The notes under the pieces are model-generated. The model was not told the DNA's origin. It did no database searches and saw only the letters and a program-made list of their open reading frames with translations. From positions 36,053,930 through 36,117,929 of the forward strand of contig CM056588.1 of NCBI GenBank assembly GCA_029721435.1: a stretch of 64,000 nucleotides of DNA, in the 5' to 3' direction. The stretch comes from Gymnothorax reevesii (taxonomy: Eukaryota > Chordata > Actinopteri > Anguilliformes > Muraenidae). The position numbers and the translations under genes are program-made. The first letter of the stretch is position 1, and each line of letters opens with the position of its first letter. Below, piece after piece: positions 24,007-37,000 of the stretch.

Positions 24007-25016
24007 GTTAGGAAGTAGACAGGTGAACACCAGATGCAGGAACTGAAGTGTTTATTAACACAATTGGCAGACATGCCAGAAATAAAGCGCCGTGCACATG
24101 CACTGAATAAATGGGAAAACTAAGGTACACTGCCAAAGGCAGGGGGAAGCAGAAATACTCACTCCAAGAGTGGATAAACTAGAAAAACAAAAACTGAACC
24201 TAACTAGACTGACGGACACACTGGGAGACTTAAACAAGGGGCAGACAAGACGTGGGCGCAGCAAAATACAAGACTCGGAAATCATACAAAGGAATTATTC
24301 GGAAGGCACATAAAGTTGAGATTTCACCATGCAGATCTGAGTCTAGTAAAGTTCTGTCTGATGTCTTCCCCATCTCTGCCACATATATAGTCACGAGAGG
24401 AGGCGGGGACTCGGAATGCAATCTCGACTGGAAATAGAAACACATGGGATTAATAAACAATTACACAAGAACCGGGTTAACAATAATGACTCGAGACAAG
24501 ACGCTGAGACCATCAATCAAACTAGATAGTTTAGATTAAGGTAAGCTAAACGTGACAAGTAAAAAGCACCACGAGAGAAGCAAAGTAAAGCATAGCTTTT
24601 AAATGCAGTTAATCAGAAACAGCTTGGGCAGAATTTACTAAAGCTAGGAACACACGCACTCGCTAATGAGTTATTTAAGGTTAATACTACTTGACAAAAT
24701 ATTTACAATCACCCTCAAATAAGTGCTAGTTTGTACGGGTTAGTAATTATCCTGTCAGAAAGCATTCACCCAGAGTTTCGCGAGACCGAGAATTAAACTC
24801 AGGTGGAAGCTATGAATGAAACACCAGAGCCGAAACTGAAAGAGGAAACGTGGAGACGCAGTCATGCTGAAGGCTGTCACGCAACATCACTGGAGTTTGG
24901 CAGAGAGGGGGTGGAACATCAGACGGCAGAAATGAAAGCTGGAAAATAAAATGAAAGTAAGGCACAAGCACAAATAAGCACAAACACAGCACAGAAGAGG
25001 CAGAATCATAACAGAA
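24007..25016. mobile_element. 1-kb repeat insertion splitting the LINE reverse transcriptase (possible solo LTR)
   Basis: The LINE frame stops at GGDFSKT near 24005 and resumes at EITDIINGTPHG near 25016, so the intervening kilobase is an insertion. It begins tgttaggaagtagacagg and ends cagaatcataaca, giving TGTTA/TAACA edges compatible with an LTR. I cannot find a convincing target duplication and the exact ends are ambiguous. Its left end recurs at 20336. Confidence 0.5.
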
Positions 25017-25027
25017 ATTACAGATAT

Positions 25028-26737
25028 CATTAATGGAACTCCTCATGGGGCAGTGATTAGCCCTGTCTTCTTCAATATTATGATCAATGACATATTCTTG
25101 AAATTATCTAATCACTTTGGGAAGTCTCTGTTTGCGGATGATGGAGCTACTTGGAAGCGGGGGAGAAATATGCATATTTATAAGGCTCTGGATCAGGTTG
25201 TGCAGACTGGGGATTTAGAATTTCCTCTTCCAAAAGTAAATTCTTGATCTTCAGGCATAAGAGAAAGGATCCCTGCATTAAATATTTTGTTGTATGACTG
25301 CCCAGTAGAAAGAGTCAAAGTATTTAAGTTTCTTGGCCTATGGATAGATGAAAGACTTACATGGAAAGCTCATATAGAAAAAGTAGTTTGTAAGTGTGAA
25401 AAAGTGATTATTATCCTCTGTAGTCTGGGTGGAAGTGATTGGGGTGCTGAAAGAGACATCCTGGCTATGATTAATTGCACTGTGATTAGATCTATCTTAG
25501 ATTATGGTTGTGTGGTCTTTGGTTCAGCAGCCAAATCTGTTCTCTGTAAGTTGGACCGAGTTCTGGCAAAGGCCTTGAGAATCTGTAGTGGTTCCTTCAA
25601 AACGACCCCCATCCCTGCTTTACTTATTGAAATGAGGGAAATGCCATTGGAACTCAGGAGGAACAAATTAGGGCTTAATTACTGGGCCAAGCTATGTGGT
25701 ACGAGAGCTGGGTCTGCTTCGAAGTGTCTTTTAGATAGTTCCTGGGAGTTTTCAGGTAATGGACAGAAGTCCAATTTTTTACATCACATAAAACAGTTGG
25801 AGGGGGTTTTGGGTTGGACTGTGAAAGGGTGGCTGTGTCTGATTGGTCCCCTGTTCCACCTTGGATTCTTCCTGAACCTGAGGTTCTGTTGTCTCTCCTT
25901 GAAGAAGGGAGAAGTAGCCTTTGTAAAGATGTGAGGATCATGTTCCTGAATCAGTTTAATGGGTTCAAGAAAATATTTACTGATGGTTCGAGGGATCCTG
26001 TTTCTGGGAAAACTGGGATTGGGGTTTTTGTTGCAGATGAGAAACTGCTTTTCAGCATCCGGTTATCAGACAATGAGTCCATTTTCTCAGCTGAACTTTT
26101 AGCAATTCGAAGGGCTATGGAATGGATAGAGCACAATAAGCCTAGGAACAGTGTCATATGCTCGGATTCTGCTGATGCTTTGATGGCTCTGGAAGAGGGA
26201 ACTTCTAGTGCCCGCGCTGATTTGATAATGGAGATCTTGTGTTGCCTTTTAAGAATTGAAAATTCAGGGTGTCATGTGTGTTTTATGTGGGTGCCAGGCC
26301 GCTTGGGAATAGAGGGTAATGAAATCGCTGACAAGTAGGCTAAAGAGTCCTTGATTAAAGAAAATATAGGCTTAAATGTACTTCTGGGTAAGGAAGAATG
26401 TATTAGCATCTGTAATGAAAAGCTAGAGACTCTGTAGCAACATGAGTGGGATCAGGAGCGGAAAGGTCGGCATTATTATTCGGTGCGAGCTTCAGTGAAG
26501 CATAAAAAGTGGAGGTCTACGCTGGGATGGAAAGACGAGGTTGTTTTAACAAGGTTGAGATTGGGGCATTGCTGTCTGGCAAGTAGTTTAAAAGTGATTG
26601 GTAAGCATGTGAATGGATTGTGCGAGTGTGGGGAATTTGAGACTGTGGCTCATGTGTTACTTTCTTGTAAGGTGTACTCTTGTCAGAGGCAGAAGTTGTT
26701 TATGCATCTGATTTGGGCCTCGCTGTTTTCTGTTTGA
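25028..26737 (+). pseudogene. LINE ORF2, RT catalytic part, RNase H and C-terminal zinc motif
   Basis: Continuation of the LINE after the insertion: FADD RT active site (25132), a thumb-like region 25287-25934, and RNase H with Asp (FTDGS), Glu (SAELLAI) and Asp (CSDS) retained. The usual PGHxGI reads PGRLGI, losing a conserved His. It ends with CECGE..H..C. Frame changes near 25247, 25900 and 26338 inactivate it. Confidence 0.8.
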
Positions 26738-27481
26738 AAACTATTTTAGGACTAGGGGGAAATTCGGGTTCTTTTGGGAGGGCTGTGGTAAGGTTCCTCC
26801 ATTCTTCTGCTTTCACTGTGGGGGAAATCATGAAATAGGCTCCTTGCAGTGATAGAGGGAAAATTGAAAGGGAGGTGGAAAAGACAAGAGTGCAGGGAAA
26901 GATTTCATATGCAGAAGCTACAAAGAGAGTGCTGAGTAGAAATGCAATGGTAGGGAAAGAGAGGGATAAAGTTCAGACTGTAGGAAAGAAACAACAGGAA
27001 TATGAGGAAAATGAGATTAGTATAGGAAGAAGAAGTTTCTTGGCTTTTATATCAATTGCTGAATTGTGCTTGCAAAATTGAAAGTAAAACTGAGAGCATA
27101 AAGATGGTGGTGGAAGCAGCAAGAGAGATTTTAGGCGTCATAGATGTTAAGAGGGAAGACATACTGAAAGTTTTGGAGAGAGGATTTGGTGGTGGTCAGA
27201 TTGCAGAGAAATAAGGGCGTATAGAAAAGTGTAGTAGATGTACTTGGAGATATGGTTGAATAATTGGAATTAGTGAGAAGGGTTTTTTTTTTGGATTTCT
27301 TTAAATATAATTTAAGCGATGATATAAACCCAGTAGGTGACGGTAAAACACCAATTGGTTTGTAAACTGAAAACCAAAAGAAGAAGAAGAAGAGTCCTGT
27401 GGAGGACAGCACAGGACAGCATTACGCCCTACGGTGTTCACTCTGACAGAATGGCTTAAGAAGAAGAAGAGAAGAAGAAGA

Positions 27482-27695
27482 ACACTTCTCTTTGAAAACT
27501 ATTTTGGAACTAGGGGAAAATTCGGATTTGGTTGGGAGGGTGGTGCTAAGGTTCCTCCATTCTTCTGGTTTATATGATCGAATTTAAATAGTATCGTGTT
27601 AAGTCCTGTGGAGGGCATCATTACACCATGTGGTGTACAGCCTGCTTTAAACCAAGAAGAAGAAGAAAAGAAGAAGAAGAACACTGCATCACATG
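27482..27695 (+). repeat. Second, tandem 3'-end copy of the same LINE
   Basis: ctttgaaaactattttggaa, then gttgggagggtggtg and aaggttcctccattcttctg repeat the sequence at 26735-26810, and the copy again ends in a gaagaa-rich tail (27654-27682). It is a 5'-truncated copy placed directly in the tail of the first. Confidence 0.75.
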
Positions 27696-27699
27696 ACCC

Positions 27700-28070
27700 A
27701 AAGAGGCCTAGGAAAGAGGAAGTTTTGCTTAGATTAACAAATCACTTCCTGTTGTGTTCGTCGCGTATGACTTGTCCAGTCTGTAGTGAGCTATATGCCT
27801 TTGACTACAGTTTCCCAAGATTAAATATTTATTTTTTATATTTTTACGTTCATGCACATTATAGTTAAGTGACGACTGAAAGAGTCTGGCATTTTATGAT
27901 AAAGGGATTTAAGCGGAGCGTTCGTGGCTTGAGGTTGGGTACCCAGCGAGCATAGCTAGCTCGTTAGCCAGCTAGCTTGTCGCAAGATTGCTGTAGTCAA
28001 GAGCCTCATGCGATTGTAATCTTATTTTCTTTAGTTGCTGTAAAGCTTGTCATCGTCCTCGAACGACAAT
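27700..28070 (+). promoter_or_regulatory. Upstream region and presumed promoter of tsg101
   Basis: About 370 bp between the LINE tail and the tsg101 start codon. It contains a tagctagctcgttagcc palindromic stretch at 27955-27980 but no clear TATA box. Transcription start is not determinable from sequence. Confidence 0.3.
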
Positions 28071-31000
28071 ATGGCAGTTGTCAACGAAAGTGCGCTCAAA
28101 AAAATGTTGTCAAAGGTGAGTGACAAACGATGGCTAACGTTAGCTGTTGAATAGCTGGACTAACTCACCCAGTCGGCTGGCGAGTCTACATTGGCTTGTG
28201 CGACACCTGCTATCTATACATTTCATTAGCCTAACTTACTTCCCTTTTCAAAAGTTGCAGTCACTTTTATTATCTTGGGGTTTTAGGATAAAGTTGGTCT
28301 GGAAACGAATCGCCAGCTGGACTATTGCAGTCATAGTCAGTGTTCTGTTAGGGCGTTGGTGAGTCCAAGAAGAAAGAACTAATCTGGCCTTGCAGATGAT
28401 TGAGTGTCGACCTTAGACTTTAGAAGGCCTTGCGTTAAGTCTGAAAACGTATTTTGTCGTCTCTAATTATCTTCATTACTATGTGCTGCAGCAATACAAG
28501 TACCGAGATCTGACTGTACGCGAAATTACCAACGTGATTTCTCAGTACAAGGACTTGAAGCCTCAAATGGATGCCTACGGTAAGTGAAGACGTCTTGTTC
28601 CGAATTCCCTGACTTGAGTTCGGTGTATGAATTCACCGCACCTATTACGCCTGTTGTTGTCACTAAAGAAATCGGCAACTTCGATAATCAACACTTTACT
28701 GGCGTTGGTCGAGGTTTAGGTTCTCAATCAGACGATCAGGTGCAGTTTTCGGCGAAATACTGAAAGTTTCCGACCGTGACTGCGGCTCTAAAGGAAAGGA
28801 TCGGCAATCTTTGGAAAATTAAAACGCTTCACCGGGAAGCTGACGTAGATTGTAAAACGTCTACATTTTGCTCTTCGTTTTTAAAATGTATTGAACCCAT
28901 GGAAGACTTGATATCCCAGTAGATGGTGTTGGTCAGTGTTTCCCAAACCTCTCCTGACTTATGACTTGTCCAGCACATGTTGGGTCTCCCTGCTCTAGCA
29001 CTGGTGATTCAAATGATCCGCTTATCATCAATCAGCTTCTGAGGTTTATAAGGTCCTGATCATGTGGATCATCTCTGCAAGAGGAGGGAGAGATCTAAAA
29101 CATTCAGGACAAGTGATACACGGGAAATGTTTTGGAAACACAGGTGTGGCTGAATCATTTGTTTTAAGAAAGATGATGATGTCATTGCAATCAAATTGAT
29201 CATAAGTAATTCTATAGGTCAGGTTGTGTAAAAGAGGCTATTTATATATTTATTTCGGTTCATTTTCATGAGTATCAGCCTTTTGTATTTTGGATATCAT
29301 GGCTGTAATATCTTTCAAATGCTGACATTCACAGTTTTCAATGATGGCTCCACTCGAGATCTGATGAGCTTAACAGGAACTGTCCCGGTCAGCTACAGAG
29401 GTAAGAACATTCTCTCGAGGCAGAAACATGGCTCACACAAGTACGCAAACACGAATAACAATGCCTGGCCCAGCTGGCACAAACACTCATCCCCTGTGAA
29501 GGTGCTCAATGTGCACTCTTCCTCACGGGGGGAGTAATAAATGCTAGTCCTCAAGGAGGCGATATAGAGCTTATCGGAGCACTTTTACAATTGCAGTAGT
29601 GAAGGTTGTCACTTAAGTCCATCCACTAAACCAGAGGTGGGCAGCGAGGGCCGTATCTGTCCCTGGTTTTCACACCAACGTCTGGTCTTTAATAAGTTGA
29701 TTGTCTCAATTAGCCAAACCATTTGTGAAATCTGACGTTTCATACGCATTTCTTTAAATTATCATGAAACTACAAAGACTAGTCTTGTCTCCCTTCATAA
29801 AACATTTTCCTTTGATCGAATCATTATAAAAATCTATATTTGTGCATGCAATCAATTAACTCAATTAGTCGGGGTAATTGATAGGAATAAAAACCTGCAT
29901 ACACACCGGCCCGCCAGGACCGTGATTGCCCACCCCTGCACTAAACTGACATTTAGTGTTAGGCATAGAGTTAAACTGAGGGTTAGGGTTAGGTCTGAGG
30001 CTTGGGTTAGGGATGGGGCTAGGGAAATGAGTGACGACTCGATTAAGCCAAAGCTATGTAGCGGAGATCAGATGACGTCATAGTTTGTCGGATCCAGTTG
30101 TAAACAAACATGGTGTCAACAAGAGGTCAGCTTTCTCTTGTTTCATGCTATAGCATTTGCTAGCTGCTATACTCTGACTACAAGTCATGTACGTGCATGG
30201 ACCATGTTTCTGCCCTTACAAATGCTGGCTTACCCCTGAGCTGTGTGTCTTTCTGCGAGAATTTGACTGGACTGCATGTCTTTTCAGGAAGTTAATGTTG
30301 CTTTGCTTCAAATGAGGAAAGAAAAACTTTTCTTATGACCTTTTTGCTGTCCCAAAGGCCAGCATTGCATAGATTTTTAATTTTAAACATGTGCACTGTC
30401 GGGCCAAAAGAAAATCGCTGTTTGGACTTAAGTAAGCTAAAACTTAGGTGCCGATGATTGAACATCATAGCAGTGAGTAATTTGTCTCAATTGGCCACAG
30501 TTCTTTTACTGATGCAGTAGCTTCTCATTTCTCACACAACCAAGTCGGAAGACAAATCTTATGGTCCGTAGAAAGATGTTACTTTGTTTCAAGAGGCCAA
30601 TTATTGGCCTGCATCAAACAAAGAACATCCCAGGGGTTGCTGAAATCAGTGGAATGGGGTTAAATACTGTCCTACACAAGCCTTTGGGATGTGCTGTAGG
30701 AGACTTGGAATGGTTTGGCTCTCTAATATGGGGCATCAGCTCTTTGTTCATGATTTTTTTTTTAATCAGAAGTCACATGACCTCTGCATGTTTTTGTCCT
30801 GCAGGGAACGTGTATAATATCCCAGTGTGCCTCTGGCTGCTGGACACCTACCCCTACAATCCCCCCATTTGCTTTGTGAAGCCGACCAGTGCCATGATGA
30901 TAAAGACCGGCAAACACATCGATGCCAATGGAAAGATTTACCTGCCGTACCTGCATGAGTGGAAACATGTGAGTCCCTGATGTTGGGCTGTGTTGGCGCA

Positions 31001-34000
31001 CTGCGGTTCACCTGCCCCGCTGTTCTGGAGTTACTCACAGGACTGGGAGGTGGCAGGTGAAAGTACAGTAGAACTGAGGAGGGATAAATAGGGCTGAGAG
31101 GTAAAGTGACAAAGCACTAGACTCTGATTAAAATGTATCCATCCTTTAAACAAATGTTGTGAGTCTGTTATTGAAAAGAACTCTAATATGTTGGGCTAAA
31201 CAATAACACAACGAGACAAGGCCCTGTTTCCAGGTGACTTCTGCTGCAGCAGAGGGAGTGAGCGCTCCTCTGCACTCCTTGAAAAGCAGTGCTGTGCTGG
31301 GGTTTTCAGAGGAAGTGTACCAGAGAATGGGCAGGTTTACCAATAACTTCCTCCAGAGCAACGGCTGTGCTGTCCTCTGCATGTGTCTGATAGGCACTGC
31401 CATACTGCACCCTGTACTGACGCTATATATATTTGTTAAGTGCTTGTACATCGTTAGTTGATGGTTAACATGTGAACCGATGTGTCATCGTGAGTCATCA
31501 GCCATGTCTAGAGTCGTCATCCTGTTAGTTTGGTCTGACTCCTTGATTCAGACGCTTTGACTTTGGCTTGCAGCCTCAGAGGGAAGATCACTCCGTTGAA
31601 ATCAATTCTATTCGATCCATGAATCTTTCCCACTTTATTTGATGTATTGTTATTGCATCGCAGCTGACTTGATCTGCGTCATTTACCGCTATCCTTCAGT
31701 CCAAATGCAGTCAAGACTGCCAGCCCTTCAAAGTCCAGTGTGAGGAGTTATCCGGAGACGGTCTTCGTTTGTGTCAATAGTTGTCCTGTGATGTTTTTTT
31801 TATGAGTGGTTGTTGAAGGTTTTTTTTTTTTTTTTTTTTTGCATGAATGGTCAGAGATGGTCTCGTTTTGTGTGAATAGTTGGTCAGAGATGGTTTTGTC
31901 CGAATAGTTGATATGAGTTGGTTTGAATTGTTTCTTATGAACAGTTTTTGTGAGATGGCCTTGTTTTGTGTGAGTAGTTGATATGAGGTGATCTTGTTTT
32001 ATGTTAATAGTTTACCTGAGATGGCCTTGTTTTGCTCATATAGTAATTGTGAGATGTTCTTGTTTGGCGTTGTGTGATATGCAGCCCCAGTCGGACCTGT
32101 ACGGGCTCATTCAGGTGATGATCGTGGTGTTTGGGGAGGAGCCTCCTGTGTTCTCCCGCCCCACAACGCAGCCCCCATTCCAGGCTTCAGGACCCCCTAA
32201 CGGTGAGGACTCCCACTCTGCCCGTTTCACTCTCCTACAAAAAAAGGGACTTTTTTTTCGACAAAACGACTGACAATCGACACGTGCTCACCTCGACAAA
32301 AAAAAAAAGAGACTAAAAGTCGCGGGGCGGGGCTTGTGGGATTTTCATGTGTATTTGTGAATTGCATTTTTTCTGTCAAGTTATTGCATTGCCTATTCAT
32401 ATAACCATCATAAAAAGCTGCTTTTTTCCAAATAAAACAAGGTGCGTTTGTGAAACACTGATGCCCCCGTGCATAACATGCACATGCTAACCATTAAAGG
32501 CCTATCATGAGTCAATCAAAGATTAAAGGACAAGGTCAACATGCATTACCTCATCAGAAAGGCCTTATCCTAAGGAGTACATCTGATGGGTATCAAATGC
32601 CTATTACTAGCTAATGAGAAGTTATGGCCCATGTTAAAGTTTTTGTCACCAAATGTCATGCTCCAAGGTCAAGGTCATATGGTCAAAAGTCATGACCCCA
32701 TCTGATATGCCTTCTCACAAGCAATGCATATGCCAAGTATCAAAGTCCTATCATGAGCCGATCAAAAGTTATAGCCATGGCAAAGTGCAGACAGACAGAC
32801 GGACAGGTGAAAAACTACATGCCCCCGAAACCTCGTTTACGGGGGCATAACAAGATAATATTTTAAATAAAACAAATCCACTTTTTTCTAAATGGGATAC
32901 TTGACCTTCATTCAAGTTTACACGTGACGGGAGCCTCCGGCTTGCTTGAGGACAGGCGACAGAGAGTCGCTTTGGCGGAGGCTGCGGCTACGAAGAACAG
33001 GAGCAAGGTGTGGGATAGTTTTACCTAACTAAAAGATAAAGCAGCATCTTTTATATAGGGCTCTGCAATAACTGATCCTGGTGTCCCATCTAGTGATAGA
33101 ATATTGTTACTGCGTGCATAAATCTGCAGCTTCATGTCCGCTGGCATCAACATCTGTAAAAAGATACCCTGCAGAGCACCTTTGCTCTTCTCGAGCGCGC
33201 CAAATCCAGATAATCCTTAAATGATGAATTGCATTCATATTTTAATTTGCAACGTGTGACGAAGTCGCCAGTGTCAACGTAACGAAGTGAAAGCATATTT
33301 TCTACCTTTTAAATGTAGTAGTCTAAAAGTCAAAACTCAAGCAAAGTACAAACCCTCAAAAAAAAAAAAAACCTAATTAAGTTCTGTCGTTACTATACTA
33401 TACACCTCTGACTATCTCAAAGTGCGTTAGAACGCTACTAATTTTTTTGGACAACCACCGGTAATTTCAGTTTTCCGGCATGGCAATTCTTCGAGCTTTA
33501 AAGCCACATACCGACGGATTCACCAATTAAGACTTAATTTTGAATTTTTTTTTTTAGAGAACTTTCCTATGTTCGTAGTGGCTAGATATAACGAGTACGA
33601 ACAATCGCACGATTTAAGAACCCCCAGGTCCAGCGATGTAGATAAAATATTGAGGAGGTTTCCCTTTTCGGCAAGTTGATAAAAATAGACCCGGAAGGAA
33701 AAATAAGCGTGTCGCGCAACGAACAAGGAAGCCAAGTCGTCGCCTTTTGGATTCGCACGAGGTAAATAGCCTAACATATATGACATAAAGAAATGATTGC
33801 CATGTTTGGATGACTCTACTGTAATAGGATGGTTGTTGACTTGATGTATGTGTTTCATATTTGCATAAAAATCGCTATCCGCTATAATCGCTATCATGTG
33901 TACTACGTCACGGAAATGTGTGTGTGTGTGTGTGTGTTTTCTTGGCGGGCGAAAAGAAGTAGGGTTACCCACTTTGGCGGTCAAATACAAACATTTCCCG

Positions 34001-37000
34001 ACGTAGTTAATTTTTTCAAAGGCATCACTGCATTGCGGAGAGATTAATCTATAAGGTAAAGTATTTTAAAGTTATTGTGTGATTTAGGCGATAGTTATCC
34101 TATCGAAGATGAGCATTTGGCTTTAAGCGCTGTACATGTTGTACTTTTGATTTTAAAAAAATGGGCAAACAGTGTTTTATTTTTGTAAACTCCGCACGAC
34201 AAAAAGTAATGTGTCAACCCGCGGATAAGGGCGCGTATGCCCCTGTCTTGCTTTTTCATGCCCAACACAGTTTAAAACGTGCTATTTGTTTGTATTCCTG
34301 TAGAAAATGTTACGGTTCTACCTCAGTAAAGCCTCGACTAAAGTTTGCCTTTTTTGAGAGGGATATTGAATAAATATTTAAAATTTGCAAAAGTCTCATT
34401 TTTATCATGACTGCTTTGATTGTCAATTACAGCCATGTTTTTGAGCCTAAAATGAAGTAGTTCAATGTAGATAGAATATTTTCCACCCTCCGCATTGCTG
34501 CTGCTCTTAAAAAAAAAAAAAAAAGAAAGAAAAAAAAAGGCCGACAATTCGACAAAAATTCGACACGTGGGCCTCAACAATCGACTCTCAAATCCCTTGT
34601 CGTGCCCATCCCTAGTTCCAACTAAATATTTGAGTGCGCGACTTTTTTTTAGCCGGGCAGTGTACAAAGGTGCTATATACGGCAGTTCTGTATATCAAAA
34701 ATATTATAGTGAAAGTTATCTCCTAAAATAATGAAAAATAAAAACATCTGAAACTACAAAACAATCCTAACCATACCATAGGTGTTAAATGAGATATTTA
34801 CAACTTACACATAAGCGGCGTGCTGGGGATCCAATTCAGGCCGGGAGACTACCAAGCAAGCAGGCCACTGAAGTGTTGCGGGGGACGCAAAGCGCGCGCG
34901 GCGAAAAATTTGTGGGGGTTTTTCTTCAAAAAAAAAAAAAGACTACTTTAGGCAGCATTTCGAGTTGTCATAGCAACTACAACAACACTTAGACTGACAG
35001 CCACACAACAGCACTCTATTAAACACAACCATGAGGACAGCTCCACACAGTCCTCCATACCATACCGGTTTTGTCTTCTCTAATCTCTTCTCTTCATCAT
35101 ACTGTGTCCTTTTGTTCTATATTATTTGTATAATGTTATACGCCAGTATGACACAGATGTTTTAAGTGGCAGTTCTATAGATCAGTTGCGGTATTGTAGA
35201 AGTTCTCTAGTCAAAGAGGAAGATTATAAATGCACAATACTACACAGTTAACATATACTTCGGGTGCTAACACAGAGGAAAGTACACCTCATGCTTATCA
35301 AGACCGAATTCGTTGACAGCATCATCTAGCTGCAAATCAGAGCTGACAGCGTTGTTTACTCAAACCTTTTTTTGCACTGTGACAGAAGATATTATAGTCT
35401 GTGATATTTTTAATATCAGATGGAAGCTTATTCCATTTTTGATGGCCTTGCACGAAAATGCAGTTTGAGCAAAGGTGGAGCAGCGCTGCGGAACATTGCA
35501 GTCCCCTCTTGAAATAGACCTGAGACCCTTGTTCTCAGCTCAGAGTACGATTGCACATATCTTTTCAGAAGAGGGAGGGCAGCATTATGGATTATTTTGT
35601 ACATCAGGCAGAGATTTGTAAAGCTGATTAGATTATCAAAATTTCATTCTTTCCCCCAGAATTTTCTTTAAAACTGCTGAAATTTGTTCTTTATGTGATT
35701 TGATGATGTCAGCATTGCCACTGCATGTCTGCAACATTGTGAGAATATTTTGGGTTACCTGGGCTGACTATATGGATAGTATTTTAAGCCATCCTGGTTG
35801 ATTTTATTTTTGCTGCATTTGCAGCTCTGTGGTCCGGCTTTGTCAGTACTCCTTCTCTGCCAGTAGGTGGCACCCCATGACACTGTTTGTGGTGAAGTTG
35901 GACGACAGCCATATTGGTGTATAACCTCCCTCTCTCTCCCACAGCCTCCTACATGCCTGTAATGCCTGGAGTGTCTCCCTATGGCCCTGGGCACACTGCC
36001 AACCCTGGGTAAGTCTGACCCCAAGAGCTTCCTGCTGATCTGCTACTGTACATGATCACTTGAGGCAGAAAATCACGATGCAGAAAGGGGAACTTCTACA
36101 GGATATAGCCAGTCCCCTAGATCTGCACATTGACACACCTTTCCTGGTTCTCCTGCTCTGTTTTTCTTTTTTTTTTTTGTCTTGTCTCACCTGTGGACAT
36201 TTCAGGTTAACCTCTCAATAATGGACTGCATGGATATGGCTTGTGTCATATGCTGTCTCCGTCAAACCCCGCACACAACGCAGACAGAGGCCGTTTCTGC
36301 CCTTATGGGCCTGGAAACGATGTCACTTCATCCTACGTATTTTTAAAGCTGTCATGAACCTTATTATTTTCACTCTGCACGTCCGAATAAGAAGTTGCGC
36401 ACACTAATATTTAGTTGGAACCCCTGTAGCTTGGAGTACTGTACAAATTCGTTGTCTTTGTTTTGAATACTGTATGCTATTTATGAACATTTATTTTCCT
36501 TAAATTTGCCTTAATTTTTGGCTCGATCTTGTCTTCATGTTGAGATGTTTGACCTACTCTGTAGTGTTCTCTAGTACGTCCAAATAACTTTCAAGGTGGT
36601 TACGGTCAGGACTTCGTAGTGGCCCATTCATGAGTGAAAATGATTTCTCGTGCTTGTTTGCCTTCATTCATTTTTTTTCTTTGCTTGATGTAGACCATTA
36701 ATCTGCACCGTCTGAAATACTGTAACATCTTTTCCACCAGCAAGGGGTATATCTTCTGATATGACTTTTGAAGAAATGAACGGCTAATCACTTCATTAGG
36801 ATTAAACTAATTATAGTTTTTGCAATATATTAATTGCTGCAAGAATGATCTGATCATAGTATTTGTTTATTTATATCCAGTGATGACTTTTTTTTGGATG
36901 AGCAGTGTACTTTTCAGAGCAGCAGCGTTATGGTGAACCATATAATTAAATGATATATATTTCAGAGCAGTTGTAAACCTTATCATTCAAACATATGCTT

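Larger units (their letters stand above)
21683..27480 (+). mobile_element. I/Nimb-clade LINE, near full length, decayed and carrying two insertions
   Basis: Visible in order: a likely ORF1 start (MDADMEVSGGIGQDWKK, 21683); an APE endonuclease (LQWNANGQ, ETWLKP, WVGDFNAYNPLWG; 22160-22800); reverse transcriptase (SYRPIALT 23660; NGTPHGAVISPVFFN 25035; FADD 25132); an RNase H domain (FTDGS, SAELLAI, CSDS; 25975-26335); and a C-terminal CCHC-type motif (CECGEFETVAHVLLSC, 26620-26670). The RNase H after RT places it in the I superfamily. Stops and frameshifts break ORF2 many times. A foldback MITE (21945-22125) and a 1-kb repeat (24007-25016) are inserted. The 3' end runs into an aag-rich tail at 27380-27480. 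Confidence 0.85.

Noticed and set aside
29965..30030. Telomere-like TTAGGG repeats as a sign of chromosome fusion
   Set aside because: There are only a few degenerate units; this is ordinary simple-repeat drift.
33520..33990. 156-aa minus-strand ORF in tsg101 intron 5
   Set aside because: It includes a (CA)n run and has no recognisable domain; it is most likely a chance frame within a decayed repeat.
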